From assembly GCA_049598145.1 (NCBI GenBank), contig JBMYNJ010000079.1, forward strand, positions 1 through 6,864: DNA of 6,864 nucleotides, read 5' to 3'. Shown here in pieces: positions 6,486 through 6,864 of the stretch. Source of the stretch: WTJH01 sp049598145. Its GTDB lineage: Bacteria > Bacteroidota > Bacteroidia > Flavobacteriales > Flavobacteriaceae. Made by a program: the position numbers and the translations under genes. The number at the start of each line of letters is the position of its first letter. Position 1 is the first letter of the stretch. The notes below the pieces were generated by a model. It was not told where the DNA came from and did no database searches. It was given only the letters and a program-made list of their open reading frames with translations.

Positions 6486-6864
6486 TTAGTTATTGTCTAA
6501 CCAGGTTTTGAAAATGTCGGCTAGGTCTGTTATGTCCTGGGCTACCTCAGCGGGTTCCTTTGCACCATATAGCCCTATATAAACGTCCTTAGCGTAACTC
6601 AGGGCAAAAGACGCGTTCTTTTCTTTAAACGAACTAGACCCGCTTATTTGAGTGCTGACGGCCTCTAGTTTGTGAACCTTACCTAGACTTCCGTACTGGT
6701 TCGTCTTGGTTATTTCGTACCCTACCTTTTCGCCTTCTTTAAATTGTAATGTGTCCAGTATACCGGCACGAACATTTACCTTTCTTGAGCCATCGGCAAA
6801 GATGTCATCGCTTTCTATTGTGTGATAAATACCAGTTGTGCTATTAGTGGTTCTTTGTGTCTTT
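6486..6864 (-). CDS. C-terminal part of an unidentified, possibly phage-derived protein
   Basis: An open frame enters from the right edge and ends at TAA (6486-6488), giving 125 residues of a longer protein whose start is outside the window. The first part (about 1-75) is rich in alternating hydrophobic and charged residues (GIYHTIES, VNVRAGIL, KVGYEITK), suggesting a beta-rich, possibly OB-like domain. The end is helical (NASFALSYAKDVYIGL and DITDLADIFKTWLDNN). The helical ending recalls small phage proteins that follow a nucleic-acid-binding domain, but this is an impression from memory and I do not recognise the family. It is not GroES. Codon use is distinctive: 6 of 9 Ile codons are ATA, 4 of 8 Leu codons are CTA, and AAG outnumbers AAA 8 to 4 for Lys, whereas the start of groEL mostly uses AAA and ATC/ATT. 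This points to foreign DNA or to an assembly join near 6460-6485. The coding call is fairly safe; function is unknown. Confidence 0.7.
   Translation of the reverse strand, partial: KTQRTTNSTTGIYHTIESDDIFADGSRKVNVRAGILDTLQFKEGEKVGYEITKTNQYGSLGKVHKLEAVSTQISGSSSFKEKNASFALSYAKDVYIGLYGAKEPAEVAQDITDLADIFKTWLDNN

Noticed and set aside
6649..6657. GAGTGCTGA resembling half of a CIRCE operator (HrcA site) upstream of groEL
   Set aside because: The partner half-site is absent at the required spacing, and the match lies within the coding sequence of the upstream gene about 190 bases from groEL.
1..6864. CRISPR array, tRNA, rRNA or insertion sequence
   Set aside because: I saw no regularly spaced repeats, tRNA-like or rRNA-like stretch, transposase-like frame or paired terminal inverted repeats on either strand.

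Overview
The window comes from a member of the Bacteroidota, most likely a Flavobacteriales-like lineage; the lineage is an inference. The signs are the gene families (a HYC_CC_PP-type small protein and a TonB-dependent receptor with an N-terminal carboxypeptidase-D-like regulatory domain), AT-rich spacers without clear Shine-Dalgarno sequences, and the GAF protein/purH pairing. A run of ten N at 264-273 shows this is a scaffolded draft, possibly metagenomic, assembly.

Layout. (1) Positions 1-1532, minus strand: a free-methionine-(R)-sulfoxide reductase-like GAF protein is followed by purH, which runs off the left edge. The two overlap by ATGA. The N run splits purH, but the sequence on its two sides shares ATCG, and merging there restores the reading frame, so purH is probably intact in the genome. 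(2) Positions 1533-1710: a divergent AT-rich spacer. (3) Positions 1711-4771, plus strand: an apparent three-gene operon of a HYC_CC_PP-type exported protein, a TonB-dependent outer-membrane receptor and a small exported heavy-metal-associated (HMA) domain protein. It ends at a strong hairpin terminator. (4) Positions 4825-6459, minus strand: groEL, complete and canonical, converging on the same terminator. (5) Positions 6486-6864, minus strand: the C-terminal 125 codons of an unidentified, possibly phage-derived protein, where groES would be expected. Its codon use is unlike groEL.

How the genes work together. The plus-strand operon is the main point of interest. All three proteins are predicted to be exported and each has a vicinal Cys-Cys pair (C70-C71, C137-C138, C106-C107). 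The third also has a CxxC metal-binding loop. This suggests soft-metal handling, most plausibly copper: an outer-membrane receptor with exported metal-binding partners. The metal and the direction of transport are inferences. The fRMsr-purH pair and groEL are housekeeping genes. The right edge is either a real insertion or rearrangement beside groEL, or an assembly join.
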